A DNA stretch of 5,042 nt from an uncultured Phycisphaerae bacterium. GTDB taxonomy: Bacteria; Planctomycetota; Phycisphaerae; Phycisphaerales; SM1A02. Under the pieces are notes generated by a model. It saw nothing but the letters and a program-made list of their open reading frames with translations. It did no database searches and was not told the origin of the DNA. The translations under genes and the position numbers were made by a program. Positions 1 to 4,878 of this stretch are shown one piece after another (the first letter of the stretch is position 1; each line of letters begins with the position of its first letter). The stretch is taken from positions 1 to 5,042 of the forward strand of contig CALCOW010000190.1 in assembly GCA_937899935.1 (NCBI GenBank), given 5' to 3'.

Positions 1-446
1 AAGCTACTCAAGACGGATATCTCTGCATGGAGAGAGCCTTAGTTGGTGTTGACCCATGTAGCGCTGATGGAACTATTGATTTAAGTGGTAAGAATCTTAC
101 TTGGTCTCCTGAATTATCATGGAATCTTCAGTTTGAGCATAATACTTACACAAGTAATGGTTTTAGAATCATGAACGTAATTAGCGCTAATTACACTGGT
201 GAAATGTACTATAACGAGAGCAACTATGCTTCCGAACCATTCCATAGTGGAAGAGATGATTTATATACCGTTAACACCAGCATGGTTTTTATTGATGAAG
301 CTAATGCGTGGGCTCTTGAATTTTATGTCCACAATGCTACTGATGAGCTAATTAAGACTGATTCATATCCTGCTAATGCTGGATTTGTTAAAGCAATGTA
401 TGCTCCTCCAATGGCATATGGAGTCAGATTTAATAAAGATTTCTAA
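1..446 (+). CDS. TonB-dependent receptor, C-terminal part (5' end outside window)
   Basis: The reading frame is open from the left edge (first full codon at base 3) to a TAA at 444-446, giving about 147 residues of the end of a larger protein. An ATG at 27 lies inside the frame and is not taken as a start. The visible part is rich in alternating polar/aromatic beta-strand sequence (for example LSWNLQFEHNTY and NTSMVFID), carries the 'DLSGKNLTWSPELSWN' type segment seen in the last barrel strands of TonB-dependent receptors, and ends in YGVRFNKDF with a terminal Phe, the usual outer-membrane insertion signal. Such receptors import siderophores, vitamins or oligosaccharides across the outer membrane using TonB energy; the substrate cannot be read from this end. 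A strong terminator follows 16 bases after the stop, so it ends its transcription unit. The plug domain and TonB box are not in the window, so the family call rests on barrel features. Confidence 0.8.
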   Translation, partial: ATQDGYLCMERALVGVDPCSADGTIDLSGKNLTWSPELSWNLQFEHNTYTSNGFRIMNVISANYTGEMYYNESNYASEPFHSGRDDLYTVNTSMVFIDEANAWALEFYVHNATDELIKTDSYPANAGFVKAMYAPPMAYGVRFNKDF

Positions 447-461
447 TTTTTAAGCAATCTT

Positions 462-494
462 AAAAAAGAGGGGAGCATAGCTCTCCTTTTTTTT
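462..494 (+). terminator. Rho-independent terminator after the TonB-dependent receptor
   Basis: The core stem pairs 470-476 (GGGGAGC) with 480-486 (GCTCTCC) around an ATA loop, with one G-T wobble. The stem extends outward through GA/TT (one more wobble) and a run of six A at 462-467 facing eight T at 487-494. The A-tract/stem/T-tract form suggests it could also work in the reverse direction, but the only gene ending toward it is the receptor on the plus strand. Confidence 0.88.
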
Positions 495-504
495 GAATTA
501 AATT

Positions 505-510
505 TATAAT
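505..510 (+). promoter_or_regulatory. -10 box of the SnoaL-like gene, probably leaderless start
   Basis: A perfect TATAAT lies at 505-510, six bases before the ATG at 517. With normal spacing, transcription would begin at or next to the A of the start codon. No clear -35 hexamer is present at 17 bp (the region is the terminator T-tract), and there is no Shine-Dalgarno sequence between box and ATG. A leaderless mRNA is inferred from this geometry and has not been shown. Confidence 0.5.
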
Positions 511-516
511 ACTTGT

Positions 517-909
517 ATGACAGATGCAGCAGATTATATAAAGAAATGGCATGAAGTTATTCTTGAAGGGAAAATGGAGCTTCTTGATAACCTTCTCAAT
601 GATAATGCTACTTTTTATTCGCCCGTAGTTTTTAAGCCACTTGAAGGCAAAGAAATTACAAAAATGTATCTAAGTGCAGCTGGTCTTTCATTCAATATGG
701 ACAGCTTTAAATATACACGAGAATTGAATGATGGTAATCACTCTGTTCTTGAGTTTGAGACGACAATTGATGATATAAGCGTAAATGGGGTGGATATGAT
801 TGAGTGGGATGATGATGGCAAGATACTTAATTTTAAAGTCATGATTAGACCCTTTAAAGCAGTTGAAATCGTAAGAGCAAAAATGGTTGAAGCTCTTGAG
901 CAAATTTAG
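517..909 (+). CDS. SnoaL-like / NTF2-fold domain protein
   Basis: This 130-residue protein is the usual size of a single-domain SnoaL-like (nuclear transport factor 2 superfamily) protein. The pattern fits throughout: an N-terminal helix with a Trp (KKWHEVILEG, about 10-18), the 'LLNDNATFYSPVVFKPLEGKE' type segment (about 26-46) in which an acidic/Phe-Tyr-Ser-Pro turn begins the cone-shaped pocket, an FETTIDDISVNGVDMIEWDDDG stretch (about 80-101), and a last strand KVMIRPFKAVE (about 107-117). The fold occurs in isomerases, dehydratases, hydrolases and non-catalytic ligand binders, so no reaction can be assigned. No signal peptide or membrane segment is visible, so it is probably cytoplasmic. 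It is a single-gene unit between the receptor terminator and a convergent operon. The start is fixed by the -10 box just upstream. Confidence 0.82.
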   Translation: MTDAADYIKKWHEVILEGKMELLDNLLNDNATFYSPVVFKPLEGKEITKMYLSAAGLSFNMDSFKYTRELNDGNHSVLEFETTIDDISVNGVDMIEWDDDGKILNFKVMIRPFKAVEIVRAKMVEALEQI

Positions 910-935
910 TTTAATCCTTTATTTTATCAAGCAGC

Positions 936-958
936 CTACGGTAGCAGAGTAGCCGTAG
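936..958. other. Hairpin between convergent genes, possible weak terminator
   Basis: CTACGG (936-941) and CCGTAG (953-958) form a 6 bp perfect inverted repeat around an 11-base loop, in the 81 bp gap between the convergent SnoaL-like gene and the sulfotransferase operon. On the plus strand it is followed by a T-rich stretch (TTTTGATTTT, 964-973), though not directly. On the minus strand no T run follows. It could help end one or both transcripts. The stem is short, so a chance palindrome or a remnant of the operon's insertion junction is also possible. Confidence 0.35.
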
Positions 959-983
959 CAATGTTTTGATTTTCCACTATTTG

Positions 984-996
984 TGCATGGCTAACG
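984..996. repeat. 13 bp direct repeat, copy 1 (at stop of second sulfotransferase)
   Basis: The plus-strand sequence TGCATGGCTAACG is identical to 1672-1684. Read on the minus strand it is CGTTAGCCATGCA, in which TAG is the stop codon of the sulfotransferase at 991-1689. Two of the next three bases also match the other copy (998-999 versus 1686-1687). Confidence 0.75.
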
Positions 997-1689
997 CTCG
1001 TAACCCATTGCATCGAACTCGATCCTGCAGTTCTTATATATTTGGTCCTTTACTTTCTGCGACAACAGCTCGGATGCAGGCCTTCTGTTAGTTCGGAATT
1101 TGTGTTTGGTTTGTGGATAGTGCGCGACAATATCAAATTCAAGCCTGTCGCCGAGGGTCGTGAGGTCTTCCTGCATATTGTCAAAATTGACAATGAAATC
1201 GACAATAGGTTTTTCACCGTCTGAATAGGTTGGGTAATTGACGTAATACTTCTTCTTCAGAACACGCTCAAGCTCCTTGTCAAAACTCCAGTTCTTTTTT
1301 CCGCGCGCATGATAATAGATATGTGATACAACCTTTTCGTACGGATGCCTTTCGATCGAAAAAGTGAAGTAATCATCGTAAGTTTTTTTGCCGACGTGCT
1401 CGCGAATCGCAATAGCCGGCATATGATTGAAAAACTTGCCACGGCGTCTGGCGCGTAAAAATTTCATCTTGCGTGCCTTTATCATATCGCGATATCGCTG
1501 CTCTCCAAGACCAGCGTAGTTCTGAGGTAACGTGCCGCCCATGTCCAGCCTGACGAGTTCGTCTTCAAACGATATCGGAGTGATGATGTCATCGGGACCA
1601 CAGACTTGGCTCAGACTAACCTCCATGCTTGTGCCCGAGGTTTTACGGGTCTTTACGAAAATAAACTTCTTTGCATGGCTAACGATCAT
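991..1689 (-). CDS. Sulfotransferase family 2-type protein
   Basis: This 232-residue protein looks like a bacterial member of the Sulfotransfer_2 type, which transfers sulfate from PAPS to a hydroxyl or amine, often on a carbohydrate. The phosphosulfate-binding loop is near the N-terminus (FVKTRKTSGTSME, residues 11-23, with the KTxGTS core). A conserved-type NHMPAIAIRE segment with a His follows at 88-97, and the 3'-phosphate-binding element is SIERHPYEKVVSHIYY (111-126). The end, FDAMGYER, is typical of the family. No signal peptide or membrane segment is seen, so it should act in the cytoplasm on a precursor. It is the last gene of the minus-strand operon and its ATG overlaps the preceding sulfotransferase by 11 bp, suggesting coupled translation. 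Its G+C (29/60 at both 1441-1500 and 1561-1620) exceeds the flanks. The acceptor is unknown; lipopolysaccharide or capsule sugar is inferred from the neighbours. Confidence 0.82.
   Translation of the reverse strand: MIVSHAKKFIFVKTRKTSGTSMEVSLSQVCGPDDIITPISFEDELVRLDMGGTLPQNYAGLGEQRYRDMIKARKMKFLRARRRGKFFNHMPAIAIREHVGKKTYDDYFTFSIERHPYEKVVSHIYYHARGKKNWSFDKELERVLKKKYYVNYPTYSDGEKPIVDFIVNFDNMQEDLTTLGDRLEFDIVAHYPQTKHKFRTNRRPASELLSQKVKDQIYKNCRIEFDAMGYER
1672..1684. repeat. 13 bp direct repeat, copy 2 (at stop of first sulfotransferase)
   Basis: This is an exact copy of 984-996, 688 bp away. On the minus strand its TAG (1681-1679) is the stop codon of the upstream sulfotransferase. The same bases also encode Val-Ser-His-Ala, residues 3-6 of the downstream sulfotransferase. 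The two copies therefore bracket the second sulfotransferase from stop codon to stop codon. Confidence 0.75.
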
Positions 1690-2482
1690 TGGTTGCTCTG
1701 CTGATTCGACTAAGTCCTTTCTTGCGCCGATAGATAGCTATTTTTCTCGAAGCATCAATGGATTGCGAAATTCTCTGCCAAAAAGGTTTTTTCTCCGGAT
1801 ACCAACTGTTAGATTTATCCGGTAAAACGCCGTCCAGAACAACTTCCCAATCCGGCGATGATTCGTATCCACAACCGACCAGATCTGGTGTCATTGTGCC
1901 GTGGATTGCCTGCTGTTGGACGATGCGACCGAGATGTTTTCGCCAGACACCAACACTGGTCGGTCCAATAGGACGGACGCCACGCATTGCAACCTTTGAC
2001 TTTTCAGACACTTGCGCGTGTTCATGGTACTCAGAAAATTTGTGTTGTTTCTCAAGCCATGGAAATTTTGCAGTGATTTGGCTTTGTGTGGCATCAGGGT
2101 TATTTACGAAATCCTCGTACCGGATATTGAGAAAACGATCGTGGCCGAACAATGAGCGTGCACAGGCATGCAATTCACGCCAAAGCCTAATGTTCGAGTA
2201 GTACATATCCTCGCTCTTACCGTGCCGGCTAACGATGACATCACGCGGATCGCGCGTTACGTAAATGACATAGAGATTAGGATCGTCGATTACTCCTGGC
2301 ATGTACAACGTATCTTTGGGTCGTTTCGTGATAACCACATCGTTGTTTTTTGCGGTTACGAGGTGAAAGCGAATCTCATGGTCATAATGCTTGTTTGTCC
2401 GAAAACAGGTGACCATCGCCTCGTGCAAGAGAGTAGTTCCGGATCGCGGCGAGCAGGCAACAATGTGAATGTGCTTAAACAT
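1679..2482 (-). CDS. Sulfotransferase (PRSGTT P-loop type)
   Basis: This 267-residue PAPS-dependent sulfotransferase has the 5'-phosphosulfate loop right after the first beta strand (HIVACSPRSGTTLLHE, residues 6-21). The 3'-phosphate-binding segment is VTRDPRDVIVSRH (75-87), followed by a family-typical RYEDFVNNPD (121-130). Near the C-terminal half, RPIGPTSVGVWRKHLG (170-185) resembles the Arg/Gly...Trp-Arg-Lys-His segment that closes over the nucleotide. The last 45 residues are basic (for example YRRKKG) and might sit against the membrane face; that is inference. It differs in P-loop class from the downstream sulfotransferase, so the two are not a recent duplication. The ATG overlaps the end of kdkA by 8 bp and its own end overlaps the next gene by 11 bp, so it is mid-operon. 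G+C is high (31/60 at 1861-1920 and at 2221-2280). The acceptor is unknown. Confidence 0.85.
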   Translation of the reverse strand: MFKHIHIVACSPRSGTTLLHEAMVTCFRTNKHYDHEIRFHLVTAKNNDVVITKRPKDTLYMPGVIDDPNLYVIYVTRDPRDVIVSRHGKSEDMYYSNIRLWRELHACARSLFGHDRFLNIRYEDFVNNPDATQSQITAKFPWLEKQHKFSEYHEHAQVSEKSKVAMRGVRPIGPTSVGVWRKHLGRIVQQQAIHGTMTPDLVGCGYESSPDWEVVLDGVLPDKSNSWYPEKKPFWQRISQSIDASRKIAIYRRKKGLSRISRATNDR

Positions 2483-3203
2483 TAGCCATTGCCGCTTCGT
2501 TATAGGCAGATATTAGTATTTGCCAATCGGCCAGTTGCCAATAAATATTATGTAATCGTTTTTCTTTCTCAAATGATCGCTTTAAACGCGCTATGTTTGA
2601 GTTTTTCCAATTACTGCCTTGTCTAATTTGGCATTTATCAAAATCAATTAACCAAACCTCGTTTTCTATATCGAGCATAATGTTGTGGATATTTAAATCG
2701 TGGAGATAAATCTGATGATGATGAAATTTGGCAATGGTTTGACCAATTTTTTTCCAAACATCAGCGGTTAAGCTGTTTGCTAGTAAAATATGATGTAAGT
2801 CCCTAGCGCTGGAAATTTTTTTTAAAATGATATCGGCTTGGTAATATAAGCCAGTCTTCTTCAACATCGCTGCGATCGGGGTTGGACAATTTAAATCCAT
2901 ATTTTTCATTTGCTGTAGCAGCTTAAATTCTCGCCATGCTCGTGATTTTTCAATACCTGTGTACATATATTGATCACTTAGTACTTTTCCAATCAAGCCG
3001 CCGCGACGATAGTGCCGTAACACATATTCATTTTTGTTATGTTTAAAAAAGTAGGTGGTGCCACGGCCGGTTGCCTGTCCTGTTATGGCATTTTGTGTCT
3101 TCCAATATTGACCCGTAAACATTTTTGGGACAGGTACAGGGAAATGGCCTGAATCAAACAACATGATGTGGGACTTAACTGATTTTTGTTGTATGTATGC
3201 CAT
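2475..3203 (-). CDS. kdkA: 3-deoxy-D-manno-octulosonic acid (Kdo) kinase KdkA
   Basis: KdkA uses ATP to phosphorylate the Kdo residue attached to lipid A in the inner core of lipopolysaccharide, at the cytoplasmic face of the inner membrane. The 242-residue length is normal. Family hallmarks are visible: GQATGRGTTYFF (42-53, nucleotide loop), VLRHYRRGGLIGKVLSDQYM (61-80), a Glu in SRAWREFKLLQQM (87-99), NCPTPIAA (105-112), the catalytic segment HDLNIHNIMLD (168-178; Asp169, Asn174) and the metal-binding LIDFDKC (185-191; Asp187). The usual HxD histidine appears shifted to directly before the Asp (LHD), a small departure from the HADLN form I recall in relatives. It follows the glycosyltransferase by 4 bp and overlaps the next sulfotransferase by 8 bp. 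No Shine-Dalgarno sequence precedes it, so it probably depends on coupling. Its base composition is lower in G+C (22/60 at 2521-2580) than the sulfotransferases. Confidence 0.92.
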   Translation of the reverse strand: MAYIQQKSVKSHIMLFDSGHFPVPVPKMFTGQYWKTQNAITGQATGRGTTYFFKHNKNEYVLRHYRRGGLIGKVLSDQYMYTGIEKSRAWREFKLLQQMKNMDLNCPTPIAAMLKKTGLYYQADIILKKISSARDLHHILLANSLTADVWKKIGQTIAKFHHHQIYLHDLNIHNIMLDIENEVWLIDFDKCQIRQGSNWKNSNIARLKRSFEKEKRLHNIYWQLADWQILISAYNEAAMANV

Positions 3204-3207
3204 GTAA

Positions 3208-4113
3208 CTATTTTTGGCTTAAACGGATATAACTACGCACTTTAGACAATTGAGAATTTTTACTATAACGTCCTTTTGTAACATGACGAATATGAAAAAC
3301 ACCATCAATATGCTTAGGCTCACCATCAGTGCCAAGTAGCCAGCGAAAGGCGGTGTCTTCATAGGTTTTACGCCAACGGTCAGATTCAGTTTGAAATATT
3401 GACAGTTTTTCACAATAACCTATAGCACGAGCAACGTCACCATGAACAATTTGAAATGGGCCGCGTGCTTTATCACGGGATTTACCACGCTCGTATAAAC
3501 TGAAATTTTCTGTTTCTATATCGATAACTTGTGGTTGGGCATCATTTGACAATAATGGGTCATCATCATTTAACATCTCAGTGATTTTTTCTTCTTTAGG
3601 AAAAAACAATGAACCTTTCTCGCCTTGTAAACTATCGGCGAGTGAGTCTAAGCAGTTCTCATAAAAGATAACGTCGCAATCTGTAAACCATATCCAGTCA
3701 GCTTCTGTTGACCGCGCAGCCATATTTCGGCCTATACCACGTCTAAAGAGCTTTCCTTTAGAAAGTGGATAGAAATTCCAAGTGATATTTGGCATGGTTA
3801 TTTGACTAAAGAAGTCCAACGTAGCCTTTGTTTTAGTATCTTCTTCAGCATAAAAAACGGTCACAGTTAAATTTAGTTTTGTTGGTGGATAGTTTACAAA
3901 CGAGCTTAATTGATAGGTTAACATGTTGGCATAACCCCAACAGTGACTAACAATTTCTAAATCAAACTTTCCCTTTACTGCCTTGCGATCTGCTTCAGCA
4001 GGTATTTTATCGCGAAACAATGACTGCGGTAAAATACGACCAAACACTAAACGATAAGCTTGTATAGCAAAGCTATTAAAGACATTTGGTGAAAATGTTT
4101 TTGTTTCTATCAT
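3208..4113 (-). CDS. GT-A fold (family 2-like) glycosyltransferase
   Basis: This 301-residue protein has the layout of a nucleotide-sugar-dependent glycosyltransferase. After about 50 residues of lead-in it has FDLEIVSHCWGYANMLTYQL (50-69), the first Rossmann-like strand and helix. RRGIGRNMAARSTEADWIWF (124-143) is followed by the DxD motif Asp145-Cys-Asp147 (FTDCDVIF), which binds the metal and sugar nucleotide. A later YEDTAFRWLLG (251-261) supplies the Glu-Asp pair that usually holds the catalytic base, and FHIRHVTKGRY (273-283) gives C-terminal histidines. No membrane span or signal peptide is seen. It is the first gene of the operon, 4 bp before kdkA, so lipopolysaccharide core or another surface glycan is the likely target. 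The donor sugar and linkage cannot be read. Composition is intermediate between flank and sulfotransferases. Confidence 0.82.
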   Translation of the reverse strand: MIETKTFSPNVFNSFAIQAYRLVFGRILPQSLFRDKIPAEADRKAVKGKFDLEIVSHCWGYANMLTYQLSSFVNYPPTKLNLTVTVFYAEEDTKTKATLDFFSQITMPNITWNFYPLSKGKLFRRGIGRNMAARSTEADWIWFTDCDVIFYENCLDSLADSLQGEKGSLFFPKEEKITEMLNDDDPLLSNDAQPQVIDIETENFSLYERGKSRDKARGPFQIVHGDVARAIGYCEKLSIFQTESDRWRKTYEDTAFRWLLGTDGEPKHIDGVFHIRHVTKGRYSKNSQLSKVRSYIRLSQK

Positions 4114-4170
4114 GATAAATAAGTAAGCCTACTCATTTCTTAAAAATCTAATAAAAGTTCCACAATCCTA

Positions 4171-4179
4171 ATCATACCA
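4171..4179 (-). promoter_or_regulatory. Candidate extended -10 promoter of the glycan operon
   Basis: Read on the minus strand this is TGGTATGAT, an extended -10 form (TGn followed by a near-consensus hexamer). It lies about 58 bases before the glycosyltransferase ATG, giving an inferred leader of roughly 50 nt. No good -35 hexamer is found 17 bp upstream; that space is taken by the tandem repeat at 4181-4200. The 174 bp stretch 4114-4287 contains no credible gene. Confidence 0.4.
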
Positions 4180-4180
4180 A

Positions 4181-4200
4181 AATGATGAGTAATGATGAGT
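4181..4200. repeat. Perfect 10 bp tandem repeat, possible operator
   Basis: AATGATGAGT occurs twice back to back (4181-4190 and 4191-4200). On the minus strand the repeat abuts the candidate extended -10 box of the glycan operon and occupies the -35 region. A 10 bp period places both copies on the same face of the helix, which suits a dimeric activator or repressor. The regulator is unknown, and a simple slippage duplication is the alternative. Confidence 0.6.
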
Positions 4201-4241
4201 TTTATGAATCTCTTTCATCACTAAACTTTTTACAATTCTGC

Positions 4242-4270
4242 TTGAAAGCCCATTCCATTGCAGTTATATT
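4242..4270 (+). promoter_or_regulatory. Sigma70-type promoter of tRNA-Gly
   Basis: TTGAAA (4242-4247) and TATATT (4265-4270) are separated by exactly 17 bp, and each differs from the housekeeping consensus by one base. The predicted start is near 4277, about 11 bases before the mature tRNA. This is the best-matching promoter in the window, as expected for a stable RNA gene. Confidence 0.72.
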
Positions 4271-4287
4271 TACTACCCACTTGTGAT

Positions 4288-4363
4288 GCGGGAATAGCTC
4301 AGCTGGTAGAGCGCAACCTTGCCAAGGTTGAGGTCGCGAGTTCGAACCTCGTTTCCCGCTCCA
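4288..4363 (+). tRNA. tRNA-Gly (anticodon GCC)
   Basis: This is a complete 76-base cloverleaf. The acceptor stem GCGGGAA (4288-4294) pairs with TTCCCGC (4353-4359). The D stem is GCTC/GAGC (4297-4300 with 4309-4312). The anticodon stem CAACC/GGTTG encloses TTGCCAA, with GCC at 4321-4323, which reads GGC and GGT glycine codons. The T arm is GCGAG/CTCGT around TTCGAAC, with one wobble pair. The discriminator is T, and the 3' CCA (4361-4363) is encoded in the DNA. No terminator separates it from the thioesterase gene 17 bp downstream. Confidence 0.97.
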
Positions 4364-4380
4364 ATTAAGAATCATTATTT

Positions 4381-4857
4381 ATGAAAGAATTATTTCCTTA
4401 TCACGGTGAAAAAATATTGGTTACTCAAGAGATGTGTGACCACAATGGTCATATGAATACTGGATCATATACCAGATGTTTTGATGGGTGTTGGGGCCAA
4501 ATGTACACAGATATGGGCTTTGATGATGATTATTTTAATAATGGATATTCCTCATTTACCTTAGAGGAAAATTTAAAATATTTTAAAGAGTTTCTTGAGG
4601 GAGATTCAATATATCCTTCTTTTAGAATTGTTGGCTTAAACAGGAAATGTATTCATATATTGGGATGCCTTTTAGACTCAGAAAATAATATATGTACTGT
4701 CTATGAGACAGTGTTGGGCCATATTGATATGAATTTACGTAAGATTATCGAAATGGATGATTCTTTCTTTAATTCAATAACATCTTTAAAACATAGTCAT
4801 GACAATCTTGGGAGTATTCCATTTGATTTGAGGTTGGCAGTTAAAGAAAGCGTCTAA
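4381..4857 (+). CDS. Hot-dog fold acyl-CoA thioesterase (carnitine/betaine type)
   Basis: This 158-residue protein has the size and signature of a 4-hydroxybenzoyl-CoA thioesterase-like hot-dog protein. The active-site segment is CDHNGHMNTGSYTRCFD (residues 19-35), with Asp20 in the usual catalytic position and NGHMN at the start of the central helix. A strand with EENLKYFKEFLEGD (62-75) and a later VYETVLGHIDMNLRK (107-121) match the Glu...His-Val-Asp...Arg pattern I recall from thioesterases linked to carnitine dehydrogenase, which cleave betainyl-CoA to glycine betaine. Such an enzyme hydrolyses a CoA thioester in the cytoplasm; the exact acyl group is inferred. It starts 17 bp after tRNA-Gly and ends 21 bp before glcB. 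No Shine-Dalgarno sequence or clear own promoter fits in the 17 bp gap, so read-through from the tRNA promoter is plausible. Confidence 0.82.
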   Translation: MKELFPYHGEKILVTQEMCDHNGHMNTGSYTRCFDGCWGQMYTDMGFDDDYFNNGYSSFTLEENLKYFKEFLEGDSIYPSFRIVGLNRKCIHILGCLLDSENNICTVYETVLGHIDMNLRKIIEMDDSFFNSITSLKHSHDNLGSIPFDLRLAVKESV

Positions 4858-4863
4858 TACCTC

Positions 4864-4872
4864 TGATAAAAT
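4864..4872 (+). promoter_or_regulatory. Extended -10 box of glcB, probably leaderless start
   Basis: TGATAAAAT is a TGn-extended -10 element whose hexamer (TAAAAT, 4867-4872) ends six bases before the glcB ATG at 4879. This is the same spacing as TATAAT to ATG at the SnoaL-like gene. No -35 hexamer or Shine-Dalgarno sequence is seen. It would allow glcB its own leaderless transcript besides read-through from the thioesterase. Confidence 0.42.
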
Positions 4873-4878
4873 ATTAAT

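Noticed and set aside
688..903. Minus-strand 71-codon frame opposite the SnoaL-like gene
   Set aside because: It is fully antisense to a well-supported gene and gives low-complexity Ile/Asn/Lys-rich sequence typical of AT-rich shadows.
984..1060. Integron attC-like reading of the GTTAG-containing repeat at the sulfotransferase ends
   Set aside because: The core GTTAGCC does not fit GTTRRRY, no complementary core lies within 57-141 bp, and the sequence is inside overlapping coding regions.
1532..2201. Plus-strand open frames at 1532-1825 and 1758-2201 as genes
   Set aside because: They lie antisense to two sulfotransferases with intact motifs, and their translations show no recognisable domain.
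991..2482. The two sulfotransferases as a tandem gene duplication
   Set aside because: Their phosphosulfate loops (KTRKTSGTS versus SPRSGTT), lengths and remaining motifs differ, so they belong to different sulfotransferase classes.
2168..2485. Plus-strand open frame as a gene
   Set aside because: It is a shadow of the first sulfotransferase, opposite its P-loop and 3'-phosphate-binding region, with no domain of its own.
910..4363. Genomic island integrated at tRNA-Gly
   Set aside because: The operon lies on the 5' side of the tRNA. No copy of the tRNA 3' end is found in 910-990, and no integrase gene is present in the window.
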